Source: CAYVBE01 sp964448935
GTDB taxonomy: Bacteria; Planctomycetota; Brocadiia; SM23-32
NCBI GenBank assembly: GCA_964448935.1
Contig: CAYVBE010000220.1
Location: 1-6,544 of the forward strand
Direction of reading: 5' to 3'
Length of the DNA: 6,544 nt
This document shows, in pieces, positions 1 through 5,431 of the stretch. Within the stretch, counting starts at the first letter, position 1, and the number at the start of each line of letters is the position of its first letter. The notes under the pieces are model-generated. The model was not told the DNA's origin and did not search any database. It was given only the letters and a program-made list of their open reading frames with translations. Position numbers and translations under genes: made by a program.

Positions 1-165
1 CAAACCCCGCCGGGAGCAAGGCCAAATAGGGGAGGATGAGGCGGCCCGTCTCGCTATCACTCCCGGGTTGGCCGCTCGAGGGCGCCGGCAACGGCCGCCC
101 CCAGACGAATGGCTGCCGTCCCGCCACGGCGGGATAACAGAATTCGGCTTATGGCCCCTCCGGGG
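1..165 (+). ncRNA. rnpB: RNase P RNA, 3' part (class A-like), cut by window start
   Basis: This is the catalytic RNA of RNase P, which removes 5' leaders from pre-tRNAs. I recognised it by recalled similarity to the 3' third of E. coli M1 RNA. AGCAAGGCCAAATAGGGG is at 15-32, CCCGGGT at 62-68, the AGAYGAATG block at 103-111, and ACAGAA-N2-CGGCTTAT (3' strand of helix P4) at 137-152. Predicted helices agree. P16 pairs 30-37 with 56-64. P17 pairs 38-42 with 48-52, and its loop GGCCC (43-47) could form P6. P18 pairs 80-87 with 92-100 and is capped by a GCAA loop (88-91). A P19-type hairpin, absent from E. coli, spans 119-134. A18 corresponds to E. coli A248 and 66-68 to the GGU that pairs with the tRNA CCA end. 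The 5' two thirds lie outside the window, and the 3' end is approximate because P1 cannot be paired here. Confidence 0.93.
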
Positions 166-268
166 CGCTGCCGCGCCGACACTGTGCGGGTCAGGCGTCC
201 GCCGTCGGTGCGCTCTTTGTGCAGAAGCGGGCATTCCTTCTTCGACCCTCTGGCGCGGTGACGGCCAA

Positions 269-772
269 ATGGATCAGATGTGGGCTCCCTGGCGCATTGA
301 CTACGTGGCGCAGCCGGACAAGGAGGCCGAGGGCTGCTTCCTGTGCCGCGCGGCCCGGGCGGAGGAGGACCGGCCCCACCTGGTGCTGTGGCGCGGCAGG
401 CACTGCCTGACGGTTATGAACCGGTGGCCCTATAACAACGGCCATCTCATCATCGCGCCTCTCGAACACCAGGCGGACCTCTCTGAGCTGTCCGACGAGG
501 CCCTGCTGGAGCAGATGCAGATGCTCCAGCGGTGCCGGCGCAACCTGGGCGCCGTGCTGGACCCGGGCGGGTTCAACGTCGGGCTGAATCTGGGCGCCGC
601 CGCCGGCGCCGGCCTGCCGGGGCACCTGCACTGGCACATCGTGCCGCGCTGGGAGGGCGACACCAACTTCATGGCCGTCCTGGCGGACACGAAGGTGATA
701 CCGCAGTCCCTGCACGATCTGTGGGACCTGCTGCAGGAAGCGGACACCCGAGAAAACGCCTCCGGAGCTTAG
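269..772 (+). CDS. HIT-family nucleotide hydrolase/phosphorylase (Ap4A phosphorylase-like)
   Basis: The product is a 167-residue cytosolic histidine-triad protein. The N-terminus has the WAPWR motif (5-9) and a CxxC pair (C23, C26) that may bind zinc. These are followed by YNNGHLIIAP (55-64), GFNVGLNLG (101-109) and the triad GHLHWHIVPRW (118-128), in which H121 is the predicted nucleophile. This motif order matches the HIT branch that includes diadenosine tetraphosphate phosphorylases and hydrolases; the exact substrate cannot be read from sequence. The reading frame is open upstream to the window edge, but that part overlaps rnpB. The ATG at 269 gives the family's usual N-terminus and has GGTGA at 257-261, 7 nt upstream. 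I see no clear promoter in 166-268. dgt follows after 4 nt, suggesting co-transcription and translational coupling in a nucleotide-housekeeping pair. Confidence 0.92.
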   Translation: MDQMWAPWRIDYVAQPDKEAEGCFLCRAARAEEDRPHLVLWRGRHCLTVMNRWPYNNGHLIIAPLEHQADLSELSDEALLEQMQMLQRCRRNLGAVLDPGGFNVGLNLGAAAGAGLPGHLHWHIVPRWEGDTNFMAVLADTKVIPQSLHDLWDLLQEADTRENASGA

Positions 773-776
773 CGCA

Positions 777-1922
777 GTGGATAGAGAGCAGATAGAACGC
801 CGGGAGACCGAGACACTGGCGCCCTGTGCCATGAAGGCGGCGGAGTCCCGGGGAAGGGCGCACCCGGAGGACGAGGCTGACTACCGCACCTGTTTCCAGC
901 GCGACCGCGACCGCATCATCCACTGCAAGGCTTTCCGCCGGCTGGAATACAAGACCCAGGTCTTCCTGAACCACGAAGGCGACCACTACCGCACCCGCCT
1001 GACCCACACCATCGAGGTCACCCAGATAAGCCGCACGATGGCCCGCGCCCTGGGCCTGAACGAGGACCTGACCGAGGCCGTCGCGCTGGCTCATGACGTG
1101 GGGCACACACCGTTCGGCCACACCGGGGAGGAGACCCTGGCGGAACTGATGGCCGAGCACGGGGGATTCGAGCACAACGTCCACGGCCTGCGCGTGGTGG
1201 ACGTGCTGGAGAAGCAGTACCCCGGCTTCCGCGGCCTGAACCTGACCCGCGAGGTCAGGGAGTCCATCGTGAAGCACCACACGCGCTGGGACAGCCCCCG
1301 GCAGACCGAGTTCCCCGGCGGGCCGCCGCTGCTGGAGGCACAGGTGGTGGAAGTGGCCGATTCCATCGCCTACGACAATCACGACCTGCAGGACGGCCTG
1401 GAGGCCGGCATCATCGCCGTCGAGGACCTCGATCAGGTGGAACTGTGGCGCGAGGCGGTCGAGGCGATACGGGAGCAGTTCGGCCCGCTCAAGGAGGGGC
1501 TGGTCGCCAAGCAGGCGGCGCGCTACCTGATAGACCGCTTCGTCACGGACGCCATACACACCGCCCGGCGCGAGGTCGAGGCCAGGGGTATCTCCTCCTG
1601 GCAGCAGGTCCAGGAGCAGCCGGCGAACATCGTGGCCCTCAGCCCGGACCTGGCCGCCAAGAAGGAAGCGCTGGAGGATTTCCTGCACGAAAGCCTCTAC
1701 CGGGACTACCGCGTGGTGCGGGTCACCAACAGCGCCAGGCGTTTCGTGCGGCGCCTGTTCGGCGCCTACGTGGACGATCCCCGGCAGCTTCCCCCCCAGC
1801 AACAGCGCTGGATCGAACGAGAGGGTCTGCACCGGGCCGTCTGCGACTACGTGGCGGGCATGACGGACCGATACGCGCAGGACCAGTACATCGAGCTGTT
1901 CCAGCCCTACCAGACGCTTTGA
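777..1922 (+). CDS. dgt: dGTPase-like HD-domain deoxynucleoside triphosphate triphosphohydrolase
   Basis: This 381-residue cytosolic enzyme is predicted to hydrolyse dGTP, or dNTPs more broadly, to the nucleoside and tripolyphosphate. Family motifs appear in order: SRGR (24-27), YRTCFQRDRDRIIH (36-49), AFRRLEYKTQVF (52-63), HEGDHYRTRLTHT (66-78), the HD metal pair H106-D107 in LAHDVGHTPFGH (104-115), FEHN (131-134) and the distal metal ligand D195 in VADSIAYDNHD. H77, H106, D107 and D195 make up the expected metal set. Length and motifs fit the non-E. coli 'dGTPase-like' subfamily. The start is GTG at 777, giving the usual ExxTLAPxAM N-terminus, with GGAG at 764-767 inside the end of the HIT gene. 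One oddity is FEHN-V-H, where relatives usually have Gln at the position of H136. The gene probably shares a transcript with the HIT gene. Confidence 0.95.
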   Translation: MDREQIERRETETLAPCAMKAAESRGRAHPEDEADYRTCFQRDRDRIIHCKAFRRLEYKTQVFLNHEGDHYRTRLTHTIEVTQISRTMARALGLNEDLTEAVALAHDVGHTPFGHTGEETLAELMAEHGGFEHNVHGLRVVDVLEKQYPGFRGLNLTREVRESIVKHHTRWDSPRQTEFPGGPPLLEAQVVEVADSIAYDNHDLQDGLEAGIIAVEDLDQVELWREAVEAIREQFGPLKEGLVAKQAARYLIDRFVTDAIHTARREVEARGISSWQQVQEQPANIVALSPDLAAKKEALEDFLHESLYRDYRVVRVTNSARRFVRRLFGAYVDDPRQLPPQQQRWIEREGLHRAVCDYVAGMTDRYAQDQYIELFQPYQTL

Positions 1923-1968
1923 CGCCCGGTCTTTCGGCGGCGATCCCTCCGCAACTTGCGATCGGGTT

Positions 1969-1996
1969 TTGACCTCGCGCCTTCCGTCGCTATAAT
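1969..1996 (+). promoter_or_regulatory. Sigma-70-type promoter for the PIN-TRAM/ispD unit
   Basis: A -35 box TTGACC (1969-1974) and a perfect -10 box TATAAT (1991-1996) are separated by 16 nt. Transcription should begin near 2003, giving a leader of about 50 nt before the ATG at 2056. It sits in the 133-nt gap after dgt. A weak stem, CGATC (1941-1945) with GATCG (1960-1964), precedes TTTT (1967-1970) and could be a poor dgt terminator overlapping the -35 box, but I do not call it. Confidence 0.75.
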
Positions 1997-2055
1997 GAGG
2001 GCGCGGTATTACGTCCGGCAAAACAATCCGTCCTATCGTCGGCGGAGGTAGATGT

Positions 2056-3045
2056 ATGGCGCAGTGGGTGTTCAGAGCCCTGTTCATATTGGCTTCGGCC
2101 GCAACGGCTTCTTCCATCGGGTACAGCGCGGGCTACCCCTATCTGGGACTGTTGATCGGCATCGGCATCAGCCTGGCGGTCATCGTCGCGGACTGGTTCC
2201 TTTGCACGGGCCCCGTGGCGCTGGTCTCGTCGGTCGTCTTCGGCGTTCTGCTGGGGATGCTCTTCGCGACGCTCACGGTGCAGATCGTCGGGCTCATGCT
2301 CACCCCGGAGGCAATGACGGAACTGCGCCCGGACCTGACCGCCGCGCTCATCGTCATCTACAGCTACCTGGGCATCACATTCATCTACCAGACCCGCGAC
2401 CGGTTCAACCTCATCGTGCCGTACATCGAATTCCGGCGGGAGCAGAAGGGTCGCCAGCCGGTGGTGCTGGACACCAGTGTCATCATTGACGGCAGGCTGC
2501 CCGAGGTGCTCCGGACCAACGCCATCGAGGGGCCCTTCATCGTGCCGGACCTCGTGCTGGGCGAGCTGCAGAGCATCGCCGATTCGTCGGACAAATCCAG
2601 GCGAAAACGCGGGCGCCTCGGCCTGAACGTGCTCACGGAACTGCGCGAGGATGATAGCATTGACCTGCGCGTGCAGGAGCTGGCGGCGGAGCAGGACCTG
2701 CCCGTGGATACGCAGCTCATCCGCATTGCCAAGATGCTCAGCGCCAGGCTCATGACCGGCGATTTCAACCTGAACCGCACCGCCTCGGTCGAGGATATCA
2801 CGGTCATCAACCTTAACGAACTGGCAAACGCCCTCAAACCCGTCGCGCTGCCGGGCGAGGAGATGGAGATCAAGCTGGTCAGGCCGGGCGAACAGGACGG
2901 GCAGGCCGTCGGCTACCTGTCCGACGGCACACTGGTGATCGTGGAAAACGCCCGCAACCTGATCGGCGAGAGCGTCCCCGTCGTCGTGCGCAACACCATC
3001 ACCCGGGAGAGCGGCCGCATGATCTTCGCCGACGCGAAAATCTGA
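2056..3045 (+). CDS. Membrane-anchored PIN-TRAM domain protein (YacL-like)
   Basis: The product is a 329-residue protein with three parts. Residues about 4-112 hold four hydrophobic segments (roughly 4-24, 30-50, 54-80 and 94-111). A PIN nuclease-fold domain follows from about 135 to 255. A C-terminal TRAM domain (about 268-329) is predicted to bind RNA. The PIN acidic cluster looks intact: D139 and D145 in VVLDTSVIIDGR, E170 in LVLGEL, D218 in PVDTQLI and D236 in TGDFNLN. This architecture is that of YacL-type proteins of Firmicutes, Actinobacteria and Deinococcota, whose substrate is poorly defined. A membrane-tethered RNase is an inference. The ATG at 2056 has GGAGG at 2044-2048, 7 nt upstream, and a strong promoter precedes it. 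ispD follows after 43 nt. The overlapping ATG at 2052 is out of frame and does not lead into this protein. Confidence 0.92.
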   Translation: MAQWVFRALFILASAATASSIGYSAGYPYLGLLIGIGISLAVIVADWFLCTGPVALVSSVVFGVLLGMLFATLTVQIVGLMLTPEAMTELRPDLTAALIVIYSYLGITFIYQTRDRFNLIVPYIEFRREQKGRQPVVLDTSVIIDGRLPEVLRTNAIEGPFIVPDLVLGELQSIADSSDKSRRKRGRLGLNVLTELREDDSIDLRVQELAAEQDLPVDTQLIRIAKMLSARLMTGDFNLNRTASVEDITVINLNELANALKPVALPGEEMEIKLVRPGEQDGQAVGYLSDGTLVIVENARNLIGESVPVVVRNTITRESGRMIFADAKI

Positions 3046-3088
3046 ACCGCCTCTGCTCGCTGCATTCAGCTTTCCCCGGAAATACGCC

Positions 3089-3793
3089 ATGCCCAACCCA
3101 TCCGACACCCTGCGATTCGGCGCCGTCGTCACCGCCGCGGGCACCGGCCAGAGGATGGGCGGGTGCAAGAAACCGTTCCTCGAAATCGGAGGCGTCTCCC
3201 TTCTGGACCACTCGCTGGACGCCATCCGTCGGGCCGGTGGCTGCCAGCAGATCGTGGTGGTCGTCCACAGGGCTGATTACGACGACGGGGCGCTGGATGA
3301 CCGCCGAGAGGCGGTGAAGGTGGTTGCGGGCGGCGACACGCGCCAGGAGAGCGCGCGGCGGGGCCTGGAGGCGGTGCGCGACGATCTGCCGCTGGTGCTC
3401 ATCCACGACGCGGTGCGCCCGCTGGTGGACCCGGCCGTGATCCGCCGGGTGGCCGCCGCCGTGCGAGAACACGGGGCCGCCATCGCCGCCGTGCCGGCCA
3501 CGGAGACCGTCAAACGCGCCGATGACGAGGGCCTCATCCTGCAGACGCCGCCGCGCAGGGAACTCTGGTACGCCCGCACGCCCCAGGGCTTCCGGCTCGA
3601 CCTCATCCGCCGCGCGCACCGGATGGCGGTGGAGGAGGGCTTCAAGGGCACGGACGACGCACAGTTGGTCGAGCGGATGGGGCTCCCGGTGCGTGTGGTC
3701 GAGGACCGCTACGACAACATAAAGATCACCAGCGAGGAGGACATGGTGATCGCGGAGGCCATCCTTCGCTGGCGGCAACGCGAGTCAGTCTGA
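3089..3793 (+). CDS. ispD: 2-C-methyl-D-erythritol 4-phosphate cytidylyltransferase
   Basis: IspD transfers CMP from CTP to 2-C-methyl-D-erythritol 4-phosphate, the third step of the MEP isoprenoid pathway, in the cytosol. The 234-residue length matches the family (E. coli about 236). The N-terminal nucleotide-binding loop is AAGTGQRMGGCKKP (16-29), with R22 and K28 in catalytic positions. Then come GGDTRQES (81-88), HDAVRP (106-111), RTPQGF (163-168), GTDDA (187-191) and NIKIT (210-214). S88, D107, R163 and K212 appear to correspond to key E. coli residues. The ATG at 3089 follows a weak GGAA (3078-3081). The 43-nt gap to the PIN-TRAM gene has no visible promoter or terminator, so co-transcription is likely. 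ispF, often adjacent, is absent here. The 3' end overlaps the convergent kinase gene by 9 bp. Confidence 0.95.
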   Translation: MPNPSDTLRFGAVVTAAGTGQRMGGCKKPFLEIGGVSLLDHSLDAIRRAGGCQQIVVVVHRADYDDGALDDRREAVKVVAGGDTRQESARRGLEAVRDDLPLVLIHDAVRPLVDPAVIRRVAAAVREHGAAIAAVPATETVKRADDEGLILQTPPRRELWYARTPQGFRLDLIRRAHRMAVEEGFKGTDDAQLVERMGLPVRVVEDRYDNIKITSEEDMVIAEAILRWRQRESV

Positions 3794-4975
3794 GGGGCCG
3801 CGCCAGATGACCAGCCACTCATCGTGTTGCCAGTCAGAGCCCTCCAACCCCGCATCCCCCACCGGCACCGAGTCCAGCTTGCCCACCAGTTCGCTGTATG
3901 AACTCAGCCCGCTTATCGCATCGTGCGCCGCCACGTTCTCCGCCCCCGCCGCGGCCGCCACGCGCAACGCGCGCTCCGGCGACTCTCCCTCCAGGAACGC
4001 CGCCAAAAAGCCCGCCACCGCGCAGTCCCCGGCGCCCGTCGCGCTGGCCACCCGCTCCACGCGGTAGGGCGGCGCCCACAGTTCCCGCCCGGCCCATTCT
4101 GAGGGTTCGCCCGGCGCGGCCCGGCCGATGTCCCCCAGCCGCCCGCTGTCGGCGGTCCTGAGGTAGATGCCCCGGTGTCCCGCCTTCAGCATGACCAACC
4201 CCGCACCCCAATCAACCAGCCGCTCTGCCATGATACCGCACCGCGCGGCGGGGATCAGGTCGGTCAGCGTGCTCTCGTCCGCATCCGCGCGCGCCCGGAG
4301 TTCGAAGAACAGCGGCCGATCCAGGCAGTAGAGCACCTCCTCCGCGCTGGGCAGGAAGAGGTCCACGTGGGGCAGGGCGCGACGCAGGATAGCCTCCCAG
4401 TCCGCCTGCCCGCTTGCGGCGCTGGGGTCCGGCATAGTCATGTCCAGAGATGTGGTGGCGCCGCGGTCTTTGGCCTCCTCGAACATCGCAGCCAGCGTCT
4501 CCCCGCCGTCCTCGTAGGTGCGCCGCAGCAGGGGAGGGTAGCCCAGGTGGAACACGCGGGCCTCGGCGATCGCGTCGTAATCAATGTCCGCGTGGTCGAA
4601 CGTATCGTTTGCCCCCGGATGGTGCAGGAACATCCGGTCAATTCCCGGCGGCGCCACGATCACGGTGTAGGAGGTATGCTCCCCCGGCACCCGCACGATG
4701 CCGTCCCCGCGCCCGTACTCCGCCAGCTTCTCCACCACCATCCCGCCGAACGCATCCTCGCCCACCTTGCCCATCAGCAGCGCATCCACGCCCAGCTTCA
4801 CGAGCGCCAGCCCCGTATTCGGCACCGTCCCGCCGGTAGAGACCACGCACTCATCCACCACCACCAGCGCCCCCGGCGCCAGGATATCGGACAGGCTCCC
4901 CGCCGACTCCCCCCGGAACTTCGGCGTAAGGTCCAGACAAATATGCCCCGCCACTACCACGTCATGCTTAGCCAT
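3785..4975 (-). CDS. PfkB-family carbohydrate/nucleoside kinase
   Basis: This is a ribokinase-fold kinase of 396 residues, predicted to use ATP to phosphorylate a sugar or nucleoside in the cytosol. The substrate cannot be assigned. The N-terminal strand VVVAGHICLDL (6-16) leads to the first PfkB signature around TGGTVPNTGLALVKLG (47-62). Further on are GKVGEDAFG (69-77), GAND (121-124), LPSAEE (208-213) and the second signature ATGAGDCAVAGF (312-323), with D317 as catalytic base and GAG as the anion hole. It is longer than the usual 300-330 residues, with extra sequence near 219-245 and 273-300 and a Trp-rich acidic tail (about 367-396). The ATG at 4975 is preferred over an in-frame ATG at 5038 because GGAGG (4985-4981) lies 5 nt upstream and the predicted promoter runs through the longer version. 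Its stop overlaps ispD tail to tail. Confidence 0.92.
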   Translation of the reverse strand: MAKHDVVVAGHICLDLTPKFRGESAGSLSDILAPGALVVVDECVVSTGGTVPNTGLALVKLGVDALLMGKVGEDAFGGMVVEKLAEYGRGDGIVRVPGEHTSYTVIVAPPGIDRMFLHHPGANDTFDHADIDYDAIAEARVFHLGYPPLLRRTYEDGGETLAAMFEEAKDRGATTSLDMTMPDPSAASGQADWEAILRRALPHVDLFLPSAEEVLYCLDRPLFFELRARADADESTLTDLIPAARCGIMAERLVDWGAGLVMLKAGHRGIYLRTADSGRLGDIGRAAPGEPSEWAGRELWAPPYRVERVASATGAGDCAVAGFLAAFLEGESPERALRVAAAAGAENVAAHDAISGLSSYSELVGKLDSVPVGDAGLEGSDWQHDEWLVIWRGPSD

Positions 4976-4980
4976 GGAGT

Positions 4981-4985
4981 CCTCC
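4981..4985 (-). promoter_or_regulatory. Ribosome binding site of the PfkB kinase
   Basis: On the - strand this reads GGAGG, 5 nt before the ATG at 4975. The alternative in-frame ATG at 5038 falls between the predicted -35 and -10 boxes, so this site decides the start. Confidence 0.75.
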
Positions 4986-5026
4986 GCGATCACCGGTGCA
5001 AACCGCGTCCAAACCGCCACGCAGGT

Positions 5027-5054
5027 AGTGTATCCCAATAGCGCCGGGAATCAA
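5027..5054 (-). promoter_or_regulatory. Predicted promoter of the PfkB kinase gene
   Basis: Read on the - strand, TTGATT (5054-5049) and TACACT (5032-5027) are 16 nt apart. Each matches the sigma-70 consensus at 4 of 6 positions. Transcription would start near 5020, giving a leader of about 45 nt before the ATG at 4975. It faces away from the tRNA-Asn promoter. Confidence 0.5.
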
Positions 5055-5105
5055 GGCCGTGGCCCAGCCTCATGTCTCCATGATTCTATGAATCCGTCCG
5101 GTCGC

Positions 5106-5133
5106 TTGAATCGGAGCGGGTATTGGGTAGAAT
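5106..5133 (+). promoter_or_regulatory. Predicted promoter of the tRNA-Asn gene
   Basis: TTGAAT (5106-5111) and TAGAAT (5128-5133, 5 of 6 to consensus) are separated by 16 nt. Transcription would start near 5140, leaving a leader of about 39 nt before the mature tRNA. The leader contains a small GGCGC/GCGCC stem (5146-5150 with 5156-5160) and would be removed by RNase P, whose RNA gene begins this window. Confidence 0.55.
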
Positions 5134-5178
5134 AGTCATAGTCGCGGCGCGCAAGGCGCCGATCCTGCCGAGAACGGT

Positions 5179-5255
5179 TCCCCGGTAGCTCAATTTGGTA
5201 GAGCGGGCGGCTGTTAACCGCTAGGTTCGAGGTTCGAGTCCTCGCCGGGGAGCCA
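5179..5255 (+). tRNA. tRNA-Asn (anticodon GUU), CCA encoded
   Basis: A complete cloverleaf can be drawn. The acceptor stem TCCCCGG (5179-5185) pairs with CCGGGGA (5245-5251). The D stem is GCTC (5188-5191) with GAGC (5201-5204). The anticodon stem is GGCGG (5206-5210) with CCGCT (5218-5222), with one G-U pair. The anticodon loop CTGTTAA (5211-5217) has GTT at 5213-5215, which reads AAC and AAU. The T stem is CGAGG (5228-5232) with CCTCG (5240-5244) around TTCGAGT. G5252 is the discriminator base and CCA (5253-5255) is encoded. A short TTTT at 5260-5263 follows, without a preceding extra stem. Confidence 0.97.
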
Positions 5256-5334
5256 ACCCTTTTGTAGCGGACATCCGAGCGCCTTCCCGTTAACGCACGA
5301 CCCCGAAAGCAACCCTCTGCAGAGCGGGCATCGG

Positions 5335-5363
5335 TTGAACCCGTTGGCCAGTCCTGGCATCAT
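5335..5363 (+). promoter_or_regulatory. Possible promoter upstream of lgt
   Basis: TTGAAC (5335-5340) is followed after 17 nt by CATCAT (5358-5363), preceded by TG at 5355-5356 as in an extended -10. The -10 match is only 4 of 6, so this is tentative. A GCCAG-TC-CTGGC inverted repeat (5347-5358) overlaps the spacer, and a CTCTGCAGAG palindrome lies upstream at 5315-5324. Either could be a regulator site. Apart from these, I see nothing in the 5256-5398 gap. Confidence 0.3.
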
Positions 5364-5375
5364 GGGGCTTCCGAT

Positions 5376-5395
5376 GATCGTGTGAAAGCACGATC
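5376..5395 (+). repeat. Perfect inverted repeat in the lgt leader
   Basis: GATCGTG (5376-5382) and CACGATC (5389-5395) form a perfect 7-bp stem around the loop TGAAAG. It ends 3 nt before a possible lgt ATG at 5399. No T run follows, so it is not a standard terminator. It could be an operator or a leader RNA hairpin, or chance. Confidence 0.45.
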
Positions 5396-5419
5396 GGCAT
5401 GGTGTCCGCCGGTGGCCCT

Positions 5420-5425
5420 GGGGAG
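5420..5425 (+). promoter_or_regulatory. Likely ribosome binding site for lgt (GTG start)
   Basis: GGGGAG lies 6 nt before the in-frame GTG at 5432. The ATG at 5399 has no clear Shine-Dalgarno sequence and follows a hairpin. The ATG at 5426 is too close to this site. Confidence 0.5.
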
Positions 5426-5431
5426 ATGGGC

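Noticed and set aside
119..134. TCCCGCC/GGCGGGA hairpin as a terminator
   Set aside because: No T run follows, and it sits where RNase P RNA helix P19 is expected, before the conserved ACAGAA-N2-CGGCTTAT block.
36..137. A 33-codon frame starting ATG after GGAGG, ending at TAA
   Set aside because: It lies wholly within RNase P RNA helices P16-P19, and GGAGG touches the ATG with no spacing. The apparent signals come from conserved RNA structure.
68..268. N-terminal extension of the HIT protein
   Set aside because: It overlaps rnpB, is rich in Arg and Pro like translated GC-rich RNA, and has no family match. The family N-terminus begins at 269.
1941..1970. Rho-independent terminator after dgt
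   Set aside because: Only a 5-bp stem with a large loop, and TTTT is short and shared with the -35 box. Too weak to call.
669..2117. 482-codon frame antisense to dgt
   Set aside because: It is a GC-rich shadow of a gene with clear family motifs, runs across the promoter region at 1969-1996, and has no recognisable domain.
1990..3225. 411-codon frame antisense to the PIN-TRAM gene
   Set aside because: Shadow frame with His/Asp/Arg-rich low-complexity composition, opposite a well-supported gene.
4976..5038. Longer kinase start at the ATG at 5038
   Set aside because: The extra 21 residues lack family similarity, the ATG lies between the predicted -35 and -10 boxes, and GGAGG marks the start at 4975.
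4175..5041. 288-codon + strand frame opposite the PfkB kinase
   Set aside because: The kinase on the - strand has both PfkB signatures, a ribosome binding site and a promoter. The opposite frame is rich in His, Arg and Pro with no motif.
5179..5255. tRNA-Asn as an attachment site of an integrated element
   Set aside because: No repeat of the tRNA 3' end, integrase or mobile gene is visible downstream within the window; only the GC shift hints at a boundary.
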